The notes beneath the pieces are model-generated. The model did not search any database. It was not told the origin of the DNA and was given only the letters and a program-made list of their open reading frames with translations. A stretch of 6,125 nt of DNA from Bog-756 sp963977795 (GTDB lineage Bacteria > Actinomycetota > Acidimicrobiia > Acidimicrobiales > RAAP-2), in the NCBI GenBank assembly GCA_963977795.1, contig CAXBRB010000170.1, positions 1-6,125 on the forward strand, read 5' to 3'. Below are positions 1 to 6,054 of this stretch, one piece after another; position 1 is the stretch's first letter; each line of letters starts with the position of its first letter. The position numbers and the translations under genes were made by a program.

Positions 1-651
1 GGAACCCTGGAAGTTCTGGACGTAGTACTTCCAGCTGTGCCCGGAGGCGTCGAGCTGGTTGAAGATGGTCGGCACGGCGATCCCGCCGGCCGGCGGCGTG
101 TTGGACACCAGGCCGGCGTCCTGGCCGGCCACGGCCGCCACCCGGTTGGGCAGGGCCCCGGCCTGGGAGGTGGCGTAGAAGTTGTCGTAGAGGGTGAACC
201 GGTCGGCCAGGCTCCAGTAGTAGGGGATGTCGGACCGGTCGAGGTGGCCCATGGCGGTGGTGCCGATGGCCACGTTGGGCTGGGCCACCACGAACCCGTC
301 CATCTTCCCGCCGTTGATGGCCCGTCGGGTGGTCCGGAGCGTGTCGCTCAGACCGGCCTTGGACTGGTCCTGGCGGAGGTGGTACGGCCGGACGCAGCTG
401 GTCGACCCGGCGACCACGGGCAGGCACGTTCCCGTCGGGATCCCGTCGACCCTGGCCCGGGTCCCGAAGTAGTTGTCGAACGAGTGCCCGGACTGGAGGA
501 TCACCACCACGTGCTGGATGGCCGGAACGCCGGCCGACGCCGAGGTCGCCCCGGCGGGCGGCGTCGGCAGGATCACCACACCGGCGAGCGCCGCCACGGC
601 GGCGGCTGAGGCCAGGCGCACCGCTGCCGCCCCACCGGTCTTCCGGATCAC
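1..651 (-). CDS. Secreted phospholipase C/phosphoesterase-family protein, 3' end missing
   Basis: The minus-strand frame is open from GTG at 651 to the window edge: 217 codons and no stop, so the C-terminal part is missing. The N-terminus looks like a Sec signal peptide: R3 and K4, a hydrophobic Ala/Val/Leu stretch at about 8-28, then Ala-x-Ala sites near 33-40. The mature part begins with the first motif of the phosphoesterase family (PF04185; phospholipase C and AcpA-like acid phosphatases), HVVVILQSGHSFDNYFGT at 47-64. MGHLDRSDIPYYW at 134-146 and SQAGALPNRV at 162-171 match later family blocks. Relatives typically carry ENRSFD in the first motif and a Ser/Thr nucleophile just before PNR; here the residues are SGHSFD and Ala166, so activity is uncertain. 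The start is supported by GAGG seven bases upstream and by a GTGA overlap with the glycosyltransferase gene. Family assignment is good; the substrate is unknown. Confidence 0.85.
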   Translation of the reverse strand, partial: MIRKTGGAAAVRLASAAAVAALAGVVILPTPPAGATSASAGVPAIQHVVVILQSGHSFDNYFGTRARVDGIPTGTCLPVVAGSTSCVRPYHLRQDQSKAGLSDTLRTTRRAINGGKMDGFVVAQPNVAIGTTAMGHLDRSDIPYYWSLADRFTLYDNFYATSQAGALPNRVAAVAGQDAGLVSNTPPAGGIAVPTIFNQLDASGHSWKYYVQNFQGS

Positions 652-2237
652 GGGTGGACCTCGTAGATCACGATGATCGGCTTCCCGCCGATCCGCACCT
701 CGTGGACCGGGATCCCGTGGTGGGTCGCCACCAGCACCTGGAGCCGCTTGGCCGTCGTCGGGGAGCGGTAGGCCGAGTAAGCGTCCCACACCAGATAGGA
801 GAACTGGCCCTGGTGGATGCTGAGGTCGGCGTTGTAGACCGGCCAGTAGGACGGGTTGCGGTGGAGGGGATCGGCGCTGACCGACAGGCCCTGGGCCGGC
901 CGGTGGCCGTAGTAGGCCAGGATGTTGCCCATGGAGGGACCGATGGTCAGCAGCTCGGTGCCTGGCACCAGGTGCTCGTCGATCCACCGGCCGGCCTCGC
1001 GCCCGCCGGCGATGCCGCCGCCGCCGGCGAGGACGGCGTTGCTGGTCGTCGGGAAGACCGTGGCCCAGGTCCCCACCAGCATGGAGGCGAGCACCACGCC
1101 GACCACCACGGGCCGGGCCGCCCGACCGTCACCCATCCGGAGCCGCGCCGGGAGGTGCCAGGTCAGGAGGGACCGGGCAGCCAGGAGGGCCATGGCCGGA
1201 GCCACGGGGAGCAGGTACTGGAACCCCTTCAACGGGTAGAACTCGAAGAAGAGCACGGGGACGGCCACCCAGCAGACCAGCAGCGCCACCCGCCAGTTCC
1301 AGTTGGCACGGAAGAGCAGGCCCGCCAGGGCCACGGCGACGACCAGCCAGCCGATGGCCGCGGGCACGGCGGTGAAGTAGAAGCCGGCGGCGTGCGTCGA
1401 GGTCCTCGTCAGCTGCCAGGCCAGGTAGCTCTGGCCCGTCGACTTCCGCCCGGCCAGGGACATGACCACCGGGAACGTGAGGCTCACGGCCACGGTCACG
1501 CCGAGGAACACAGCGGACGTCCGCAGGGGGCGACGCACGGCCGGGGCCAGCACGATGAAGACCACCATGGCGCCGGCCACGACGATGCTCGTCTCCTTGG
1601 TCAGGACGCCGAGCCCCAAGGTGGCGGCCGAGGCGGCGAGCCACGCCCAGCTGCGGGTCCGGACGAAGCGGGCGAACATCCAGAAGGCGAAGGTGATGCA
1701 CAGGGTGGCCGGGCCGTCCAGGAGGAGCTGGCGGGTGACCCCGACGTGGTACGGCATGAGAGCCAGCACCAGGGCGCCCAGCACCCCGGTGCGCCAGCCG
1801 AAGAGCTCCCGGCCGATGAGGTAGACGCCGAAGACGGTGGCCACGCCCATAGCCACCACCACCAGGCGGGCGACCACGTCGGGCGTGCCCGACCCGAACA
1901 GCGGGGAGAGCAGGACGGGCAGCAGGAGGGGGTGGGCCCGGAACACCGGGAACTGCTGGGTGAACAGCGGGTTGCCGGCCAACGAAGCCGCCTGGCCGGC
2001 GTAGACCGCCTCGTCGCTGTTGAAGCCGTTCCCGTTGATGTTGACCACGCGGACCACGAAGGCCACGACCAGGGTGGCGGCGAGCCACATCCGAGGAGGG
2101 ACCCGGTGGAACCACCCGATCCGGCCGTCTGGCTCCCCGGCCACCGGGCGCGCCGGTGCCTCCGCACCGTCGTCACCGGTGGCGCCGGCGCCGGTCAGCG
2201 TGTCATCGACCAGTGTCACAGTGCCCCAATTCTCCAC
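648..2237 (-). CDS. GT-C fold membrane glycosyltransferase (PMT/ArnT-like, GT39/GT83 type)
   Basis: A 529-residue polytopic membrane protein. A hydrophilic N-terminal tail (1-48) is followed by about ten hydrophobic segments between 50 and 395, then a soluble domain (about 405-529) expected outside the membrane. Visible GT-C hallmarks are the Asp-Glu pair in the first external loop (NSDEAVY, D75/E76), LLDGPATL with D174, TKETS at 213-217, and FYPLKGFQYLLP at 333-344, a typical PMT_2/ArnT block. Such enzymes move a sugar from a polyprenyl-phosphate donor to lipid, protein or glycan on the outer face. Its neighbour encodes a donor-synthase-like GT2, which fits. The gene starts 69 nt after that gene ends and its TGA overlaps the next start (GTGA). 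The start is uncertain: GTG at 2237 gives 529 residues but has no clear Shine-Dalgarno, and GTG at 2219 (codon 7), with GGAG 12 nt upstream, is also possible. The acceptor cannot be read from sequence. Confidence 0.9.
   Translation of the reverse strand: MENWGTVTLVDDTLTGAGATGDDGAEAPARPVAGEPDGRIGWFHRVPPRMWLAATLVVAFVVRVVNINGNGFNSDEAVYAGQAASLAGNPLFTQQFPVFRAHPLLLPVLLSPLFGSGTPDVVARLVVVAMGVATVFGVYLIGRELFGWRTGVLGALVLALMPYHVGVTRQLLLDGPATLCITFAFWMFARFVRTRSWAWLAASAATLGLGVLTKETSIVVAGAMVVFIVLAPAVRRPLRTSAVFLGVTVAVSLTFPVVMSLAGRKSTGQSYLAWQLTRTSTHAAGFYFTAVPAAIGWLVVAVALAGLLFRANWNWRVALLVCWVAVPVLFFEFYPLKGFQYLLPVAPAMALLAARSLLTWHLPARLRMGDGRAARPVVVGVVLASMLVGTWATVFPTTSNAVLAGGGGIAGGREAGRWIDEHLVPGTELLTIGPSMGNILAYYGHRPAQGLSVSADPLHRNPSYWPVYNADLSIHQGQFSYLVWDAYSAYRSPTTAKRLQVLVATHHGIPVHEVRIGGKPIIVIYEVHP
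659..662 (-). promoter_or_regulatory. Ribosome binding site of the phosphoesterase gene
   Basis: GAGG lies inside the last codons of the upstream glycosyltransferase gene, 7 nt before the GTG at 651. It decides that start and, with the GTGA overlap, suggests translational coupling. Confidence 0.6.
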
Positions 2238-2306
2238 CCCGACGGCAGCCCGCGTCCACGGCTGTCGCGGGTGCTCCCGTGCTGCACCAGATCCCCCACC
2301 GGAGGG

Positions 2307-3563
2307 TCAGTCGGTGCCGGTGCGGAGCGCCTCCTCGGCCTCCACGTGGATCGACTCGATCATCGATCCCAGTGCCTCGGCGTCGTCGGCGCCCGCCGGG
2401 TCGCGGTCGGCCAGCTCGTCCGTGATCCGTGCCGCCCAGCTGAAGTCGTCCGAGCCCAGCCGGGTGATCTCCACGCTCTCCAGGGCGCTGATCAGGATCA
2501 GCCGCTCCTGCTCCCGGAGCTGGTCGTAGGTCGCCCCGCCCACCGACAGGACCGGCGCCACGTACCGGTACGGAGGGAATCCGTAGGCGTCCTCGGTGTT
2601 CTCCAGCAGCTCGGCCACGGCGTCGGCGTGGCGGACCGGGCTCTGGTGGGGAACGCCGCGCTCGATGATGAAGATGCTGCGCAGCTGGGTGGAGGCCGTG
2701 AGGTCGCAGGGGACGAGGCGCTGCACGAAGTACTTCGGCGGCGGGATCAGCCGCTGGACCCAGCCGTTGATCGTCATGATCGGCACGTTGGCCTCGGCCA
2801 GGCGCATGGCGAAGCCGCGCCCCTCCTTGGAGTGGAGTCGGCTCTGGACCCGGAGCCACAGCCACTCCCGCCGGCGGAGGTCGCCGGCGTCGACGGCCCG
2901 GAGGGTGTGCTGGCTGATGGTCAGGGGCTTCGGGAAGCACCGGGCCGTGCCGGCGGCGTCGATGATCGTCATGTCGTCGGACAGGAACCGGCCCCGGCTC
3001 TCCCGGAGGAGCTTGAGCACGGTGCCCGTCTTCCCCGTGTCCGTGCGGGCCGAGAGGATCATCCCGTGGCCGTCGAGCTCCATGCAGGCCGCGTGCAGGA
3101 GCATGTAGCCGCGGTCGACGAAGACGAAGCGGAGCAGGGCCTCGATCACGTTGGTGTAGAGCACATGCGGGCTGCGGGCCAGCGCCCGGGACGAGGTCAC
3201 CTGGATCTGGTCGCCGAAGTGGATGGCGAAGTTGGCCGACAGGCGGCCCAGGTGCTCCTCCCAGCGGATGGAGCGCCGGTCCACCGACTGGACGAGCCGG
3301 GTGCGCCGGCGCAGGCCGTCCAGGCGTCCCACGCGGACCGAGATGTCGGGCCGGCTGCCGTCCCGGGCCCCGCGGGCCTGCTCGAAGAAGCCCAGCTCGG
3401 GCAGGGCCACATCGCTGCCGATGGTGACGATCCCGTGCAGGTCGTAGAAGTGGCGGTACGACACCGCCTCGGCACGCCGGCGACGCCCCTGGCCGACCGG
3501 GCGGCCGGTCACCTCGATGTCGATCGGCCCGTGCCGCTCGATGCTCCCTCCGCTGTCCCCCAT
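2307..3563 (-). other. HPr-kinase-like domain region, possible separate product from an internal start
   Basis: Read from the in-frame ATG at 3563, this part gives 418 residues starting MGDSGGS. It has a charged linker, a small N-terminal region (about 31-150), then a P-loop core with Walker A at 172-179 and SDD at 195-197. HPrK/PEPCK-type proteins carry a comparable P-loop followed by an Asp pair that binds Mg2+ and acts in phosphotransfer. The rest (about 210-418) has no family I can name. HprK-related kinases of unknown or peptide-modifying function are known outside the sugar phosphotransferase system, so HPr itself need not be the substrate. The fold assignment rests on the P-loop and SDD spacing and is moderate; the kinase function is inferred. 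Confidence 0.55.
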
Positions 3564-4733
3564 GGCACTCTCCTCTCTGTAGATGACCTTGTCGCTGACG
3601 AAGAACCGCACCAGGAACACGGCGATCAGGGTGATCACGTTGGCTGCCACCTGGGGCACCCGGACCACCTCGACCAGCAGGGCCAGGAACGGCAGCCGGG
3701 CCAGCATCACGGTGTTGTTCAGCACGCTGAAGCGCAGGTACCGGCGCCACCCGGCACCGGATGCCCGGCCCCGGAAGACGAACAGCTCGAGACCGGCGAA
3801 GTTCCAGGTCGTCGACACCTGGGTGGCCACCACGGCGGCCAGCAGGTAGCCGAGGTGAGCGAAGCGGACCAGGAGCCAGAAGGCGATGGCGTTCACCACC
3901 AGGCCGGTGGCCCCCACGACGCCGAAGCCGAACGCCCGGCGGAGACCGGGGGTGCCCAGCGTCCCGAGCCGCAGGCGGGCCAGGTGGCCGGCGAAGCGCA
4001 CCCCCTCAGTCAGGCTGGCCTTGCTCTCGCCGGCGTTGCGGTCGGCGAAGGTGAACCCAACCTCGTCCACCGAGAGGCCGCAGCGGGCCACCGTCTCCAG
4101 GAAGATCTTGAACCCCATGGGGTGGAGCCGCTCGACATCGACCGACGACAGGCGCACGGCGAAGAAGCCGCTCATCGGGTCGGTGCAGTCGGCCAGGCGC
4201 CGGGGGAAGGCCGCCTTGGCCAGGCGGGTGGCCGCCCGGGAGACGCCCACCCGGGCGCCGTTGGCCAGGCCGCCGTTGTCCCCGTCGTCCCGGTAGCGGC
4301 TGGCCACCACGATCTCGGCGTCACCGGCCTCGATGGGCGCGACCATGCGGCCGATCGTCTCCGGTGGGTGCTGGAGGTCGCCGTCCATCACCACGGCGAT
4401 GCGGCCCGATGCGGCCCGCATCCCGGTGACGACGGCGCCACCCAGGCCGCCGGACCGGTCGCCCGGCGTACGGTGGATGACCGACACCGGGAGCGGCGCC
4501 GATGCCGCCACCTGCCGGATGACGGCATCGGTGCCGTCATCGCTGTCGTCCACGAAGAGCACCTCGGCGTCGCCCGACGGGAGCACGTCCGCCAGCCGGG
4601 CCACCAGCGGCGCCACGTTGTCCCGCTCGTTCCGGGTGGGGACGATGACCGTCACCGCGCAGCTCGGCGTCCGCGCCGGTCCTCCGACCTGCCGCCCATG
4701 TGCGCATGCCCCTGTGCACAAACAGTCTGTCAT
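2307..4733 (-). CDS. Fusion protein: GT2 polyprenyl-phosphate sugar synthase, GtrA, and HPr-kinase-like domain
   Basis: 808 residues from ATG 4733. Residues 26-260 form a DPM1-like GT2 domain: VIVPTRNERDN (29-39), VDDSDDGT (61-68), the metal-binding DxD in VMDGDLQHPPE (D117, D119), DPMSGFFAVR (185-194) and ADRNAGESK (230-238). Residues 268-385 form a GtrA-like domain with four hydrophobic helices. Residues 391-808 form a cytosolic HPrK-related domain: LLHAACMELDG, a Walker A motif ARTDTGKT (562-569) and FLSDD with D586/D587. The GT2 part should charge polyprenyl phosphate with mannose or another hexose, GtrA may aid flipping, and the GT-C gene downstream would use the product. The role of the third domain is unknown. 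A TTG at 4826 would extend the protein by 31 residues but has no Shine-Dalgarno; ATG 4733 lies in a locally AT-richer stretch with GAGG just upstream. GTG 4655, right at the GT2 domain, is another option. An internal start at 3563 may give a separate C-terminal product. Confidence 0.88.
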   Translation of the reverse strand: MTDCLCTGACAHGRQVGGPARTPSCAVTVIVPTRNERDNVAPLVARLADVLPSGDAEVLFVDDSDDGTDAVIRQVAASAPLPVSVIHRTPGDRSGGLGGAVVTGMRAASGRIAVVMDGDLQHPPETIGRMVAPIEAGDAEIVVASRYRDDGDNGGLANGARVGVSRAATRLAKAAFPRRLADCTDPMSGFFAVRLSSVDVERLHPMGFKIFLETVARCGLSVDEVGFTFADRNAGESKASLTEGVRFAGHLARLRLGTLGTPGLRRAFGFGVVGATGLVVNAIAFWLLVRFAHLGYLLAAVVATQVSTTWNFAGLELFVFRGRASGAGWRRYLRFSVLNNTVMLARLPFLALLVEVVRVPQVAANVITLIAVFLVRFFVSDKVIYREESAMGDSGGSIERHGPIDIEVTGRPVGQGRRRRAEAVSYRHFYDLHGIVTIGSDVALPELGFFEQARGARDGSRPDISVRVGRLDGLRRRTRLVQSVDRRSIRWEEHLGRLSANFAIHFGDQIQVTSSRALARSPHVLYTNVIEALLRFVFVDRGYMLLHAACMELDGHGMILSARTDTGKTGTVLKLLRESRGRFLSDDMTIIDAAGTARCFPKPLTISQHTLRAVDAGDLRRREWLWLRVQSRLHSKEGRGFAMRLAEANVPIMTINGWVQRLIPPPKYFVQRLVPCDLTASTQLRSIFIIERGVPHQSPVRHADAVAELLENTEDAYGFPPYRYVAPVLSVGGATYDQLREQERLILISALESVEITRLGSDDFSWAARITDELADRDPAGADDAEALGSMIESIHVEAEEALRTGTD
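3561..3574 (-). promoter_or_regulatory. Internal Shine-Dalgarno and ATG at the GtrA/HPrK-like junction
   Basis: AGGAG (3574-3570) sits 6 nt before an in-frame ATG (3563-3561), and purines continue upstream as AGAGAGGAG. This is the best ribosome binding site in the window, better than that of the parent gene. It lies just after the last GtrA helix, where stand-alone GT2-GtrA proteins usually end. Confidence 0.55.
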
Positions 4734-4824
4734 GATGCCTCGTGCCGCCTCTATCCGTTGGTCCCCTGCCCATCGGGCTGCCTGACCCCCGCCGGGAATC
4801 CGGTCGCCCGTCCTCTCGCCCGTC

Positions 4825-4854
4825 AAGGTAACGGCGGCCTGACGAGGTGAACAA
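4825..4854 (-). promoter_or_regulatory. Candidate promoter of the glycosyltransferase operon
   Basis: On the minus strand TTGTTC (4854-4849) and TACCTT (4830-4825) are 18 nt apart. TACCTT fits the TAnnnT pattern common in actinobacterial -10 boxes; the -35 match is weak. Transcription would start near 4818, leaving an untranslated leader of about 85 nt before ATG 4733 and placing the alternative TTG at 4826 upstream of the transcript. This is pattern matching only. Confidence 0.3.
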
Positions 4855-4921
4855 CCGGAAAACGGGAGTAATCCGGACGCTCCGGCGAAGGGTCACGGCA
4901 TGCTCACGCGCCGTGGCGGAT

Positions 4922-4941
4922 TCAGGTGCAGATCAGGTGCA
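4922..4941. repeat. 9-bp direct repeat TCAGGTGCA, period 11
   Basis: Two perfect copies of TCAGGTGCA (4922-4930 and 4933-4941) are separated by 2 bp. The 11-bp period is about one helical turn, so both copies face the same side of the DNA. They lie about 105-125 bp upstream of the transcription start inferred for the operon, a position that would suit an activator site. Confidence 0.5.
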
Positions 4942-5026
4942 CCGGGGGTGGCGCTGGGCGTGACGGGTGACCGGTCGACGGGTCCAGGGCACGGATCCCG
5001 GCGGACTTGCGACCACCGGTGACAGG

Positions 5027-5048
5027 CCGGTCGGGGACGTCCGACCGG
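5027..5048 (-). terminator. Hairpin after the zinc-ribbon gene, probable terminator
   Basis: CCGGTCGG (5027-5034) and CCGACCGG (5041-5048) form a perfect 8-bp stem with a 6-nt loop, starting about 10 nt after the TAG of the zinc-ribbon gene. No U-tract follows on the minus strand, so it is either a U-less GC-rich terminator or only a stabilising stem. Confidence 0.4.
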
Positions 5049-5057
5049 GAGCCAGGC

Positions 5058-5252
5058 CTACGGCAGGTCGGTCTCGTTGGTGTTCCGGATCGTCTCGCGG
5101 GGGAACCGTCGACGATCGGCCTTCGAGGTCGGGGCGTCCTCCAGGATCACCCCGCACCGGGTGCACTCCCACCGCCGGGCGGGGGGATAGGCGAGGGCGA
5201 AGAGGTCGTGCGACGCCAGGCTGCACACCGCTTTCTGAACCATGGTGGCCAT
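5058..5252 (-). CDS. Small putative zinc-ribbon protein, 64 residues
   Basis: ATG 5252 to TAG 5058 encodes 64 residues beginning MATMVQKAVC. C10, H15, C30 and C33 (CSLASH, then WECTRCG) form a C-x4-H...C-x2-C pattern, compatible with one structural zinc site. The C-terminal half is polar and charged (DRRRF, RNTNETD) and may be disordered. No signal peptide or membrane segment is visible. I do not recognise a named family; nucleic-acid or protein binding is only a guess from the zinc-ribbon shape. A second ATG at 5243 (codon 4) is possible. No Shine-Dalgarno precedes either; instead TACGCT lies 7 nt before the first ATG, which fits leaderless transcription common in actinobacteria. An open frame extends further up to 5357, but that would cover the divergent promoter region and lacks the motif-like composition. 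The gene is divergent from the HAD phosphatase gene. Confidence 0.6.
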   Translation of the reverse strand: MATMVQKAVCSLASHDLFALAYPPARRWECTRCGVILEDAPTSKADRRRFPRETIRNTNETDLP

Positions 5253-5259
5253 GACTTGG

Positions 5260-5265
5260 AGCGTA
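5260..5265 (-). promoter_or_regulatory. Candidate -10 box for a leaderless zinc-ribbon transcript
   Basis: TACGCT (minus strand 5265-5260) fits TAnnnT and ends 7 nt before the A of ATG 5252, the spacing expected when the start codon is the first base transcribed. There is no convincing -35 box. Confidence 0.35.
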
Positions 5266-5287
5266 CCCGGAGAAGGCGCAGAATTGC

Positions 5288-5297
5288 GGTCATGACC
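5288..5297. promoter_or_regulatory. Perfect 10-bp palindrome GGTCATGACC, candidate operator
   Basis: The palindrome lies between the two divergent starts (5252 minus, 5378 plus), around -36 to -45 relative to the proposed leaderless start. Two further inverted repeats follow in the same 125 bp: GGGAC/GTCCC (5306-5319, 4-nt loop) and GGCGGG-T-CCCGCC (5332-5344). One or more could bind a dimeric regulator of both genes. Short palindromes also arise by chance in GC-rich DNA. Confidence 0.35.
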
Positions 5298-5368
5298 ACC
5301 GATTCGGGACTTTGGTCCCATCGACCGAGCGGGCGGGTCCCGCCGCACCCCGACCACGAGCGCACCCC

Positions 5369-5372
5369 GGAG
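5369..5372 (+). promoter_or_regulatory. Ribosome binding site of the HAD phosphatase gene
   Basis: GGAG lies 5 nt before ATG 5378. It supports this start over an in-frame TTG at 5312, which has no Shine-Dalgarno and would add 22 residues rich in Pro, Ala and Arg before the domain. Confidence 0.65.
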
Positions 5373-5377
5373 CCGAC

Positions 5378-6022
5378 ATGACGGGGACCACGGGCGACGG
5401 GGATGACGCGCCGGTGGTCGCTGTGGACTTCGACGGCACCATCACCCGGCGGGACACGCTGCGGGTGTTCCTCGTCCAACTGGGACGTCGGGTGGAGGTG
5501 GGACGGGCCTTCCTCCGCCACCTCCCCGCCATCGCCCGATCGGTCCAGGGCGACGCCCTGCGGGACCGGGCCAAGGAGGCGGTGTTCGCCGACATCCTCG
5601 CCGGCATGCACCGGGAGGAGGCCGACGCTGCGGCAGCGGCCACGGCAGAGGCCGTGGTCGGCTCGATGCTCAAGGCCGACGTGGTGGACCGGCTCCGGTG
5701 GCACCAGGACCAGGGCCACCGGCTCATCGTGGTGAGCGCCTCCTTCACCGCCTACGTCGCTCCGGTGGTGGGCACCCTCGGGATCGACGAGGTCATCGCC
5801 ACCCGATGGGAGGTGGACCCGGCGACGGACCGCCTCACCGGCCGGTTCGCCGACGGGAACGTCCGGGGCGCGGCCAAGGTGGCCCGGCTCGAGCAGCACC
5901 TGGGCCGACCGGTGCGCCTGGCCTACGCCTACGGGAACAGCAGCGGCGACACCGCCATGCTGGCCGCCGCCGACCACCCCGTGTGGATCCGGCGCTCCCC
6001 CATCGCCGCAGCACCGCACTGA
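5378..6022 (+). CDS. HAD-IB family phosphatase (SerB/PgpC-like)
   Basis: 214 residues with all four HAD motifs: DFDGT at 17-21 (nucleophile D17, acid/base D19), the SAS motif at 120-122, K167 in GAAKVAR, and GNSSGD at 186-191 with D191 as metal ligand. An alpha-helical cap lies between motifs I and II (about 25-105), as in subclass IB. The motif IV form GNSxGD, followed by an ADHPVW-like segment (199-203), resembles the group containing PgpC (phosphatidylglycerophosphatase C) and CicA-like proteins rather than true phosphoserine phosphatases, where the motif usually starts GDG or GDS. The likely reaction is hydrolysis of a small phosphate monoester or phosphatidylglycerophosphate; the sequence does not settle which. 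No membrane segment is evident. The gene is complete, with a TGA at 6020-6022, and is transcribed away from the glycosyltransferase operon, so it is probably a separate unit. Confidence 0.88.
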   Translation: MTGTTGDGDDAPVVAVDFDGTITRRDTLRVFLVQLGRRVEVGRAFLRHLPAIARSVQGDALRDRAKEAVFADILAGMHREEADAAAAATAEAVVGSMLKADVVDRLRWHQDQGHRLIVVSASFTAYVAPVVGTLGIDEVIATRWEVDPATDRLTGRFADGNVRGAAKVARLEQHLGRPVRLAYAYGNSSGDTAMLAAADHPVWIRRSPIAAAPH

Positions 6023-6028
6023 GGCGCC

Positions 6029-6051
6029 CGCCGCCCGGCGGCCGGGCGGCG
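6029..6051 (+). terminator. GC hairpin after the HAD gene, possible terminator
   Basis: A perfect 10-bp stem (6029-6038 with 6042-6051) and a 3-nt loop begin 6 nt after the stop codon. Any U-tract cannot be judged, because genomic sequence is replaced by adapter from 6055. Confidence 0.5.
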
Positions 6052-6054
6052 CTG

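Larger units (their letters stand above)
4734..5057. other. 324-bp intergenic region upstream of the glycosyltransferase operon
   Basis: I see no gene here with coding-like composition. It contains a promoter candidate for the operon (4825-4854), a 9-bp direct repeat (4922-4941), a weak inverted repeat CACGGC/GCCGTG (4894-4915), the palindrome CACCGGTG (5014-5021) and the hairpin behind the zinc-ribbon gene (5027-5048). Its length is unusual for a region between two genes on the same strand, and it suggests separate control of the operon. Confidence 0.6.

Noticed and set aside
2203..3750. A 515-codon minus-strand open frame overlapping the HPrK-like region
   Set aside because: It is a shifted-frame shadow, rich in Arg/Pro/Gly/Ala, and it covers the well-conserved P-loop frame.
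4398..4417. Tandem 10-bp repeat GATGCGGCCC
   Set aside because: It lies in the GT2 coding region next to the DxD motif without disturbing the frame or the domain; most likely chance from GC-rich codons.
4734..4826. N-terminal extension of the fusion protein from TTG 4826
   Set aside because: It has no Shine-Dalgarno, the 31 extra residues show no domain or signal, and it overlaps the -10 promoter candidate.
654..4850. A 1398-codon open frame on the plus strand antisense to the operon
   Set aside because: It is in exact codon register with the two minus-strand glycosyltransferase genes, so it is interrupted only where they use TTA, CTA or TCA, which are rare at this GC content. Its product is a low-complexity Gly/His/Arg/Pro/Gln string without domains.
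1..6054. CRISPR arrays, insertion sequences, tRNA or rRNA genes
   Set aside because: I found no regularly spaced repeats, transposase motifs, terminal inverted repeats, or conserved tRNA/rRNA segments on either strand.
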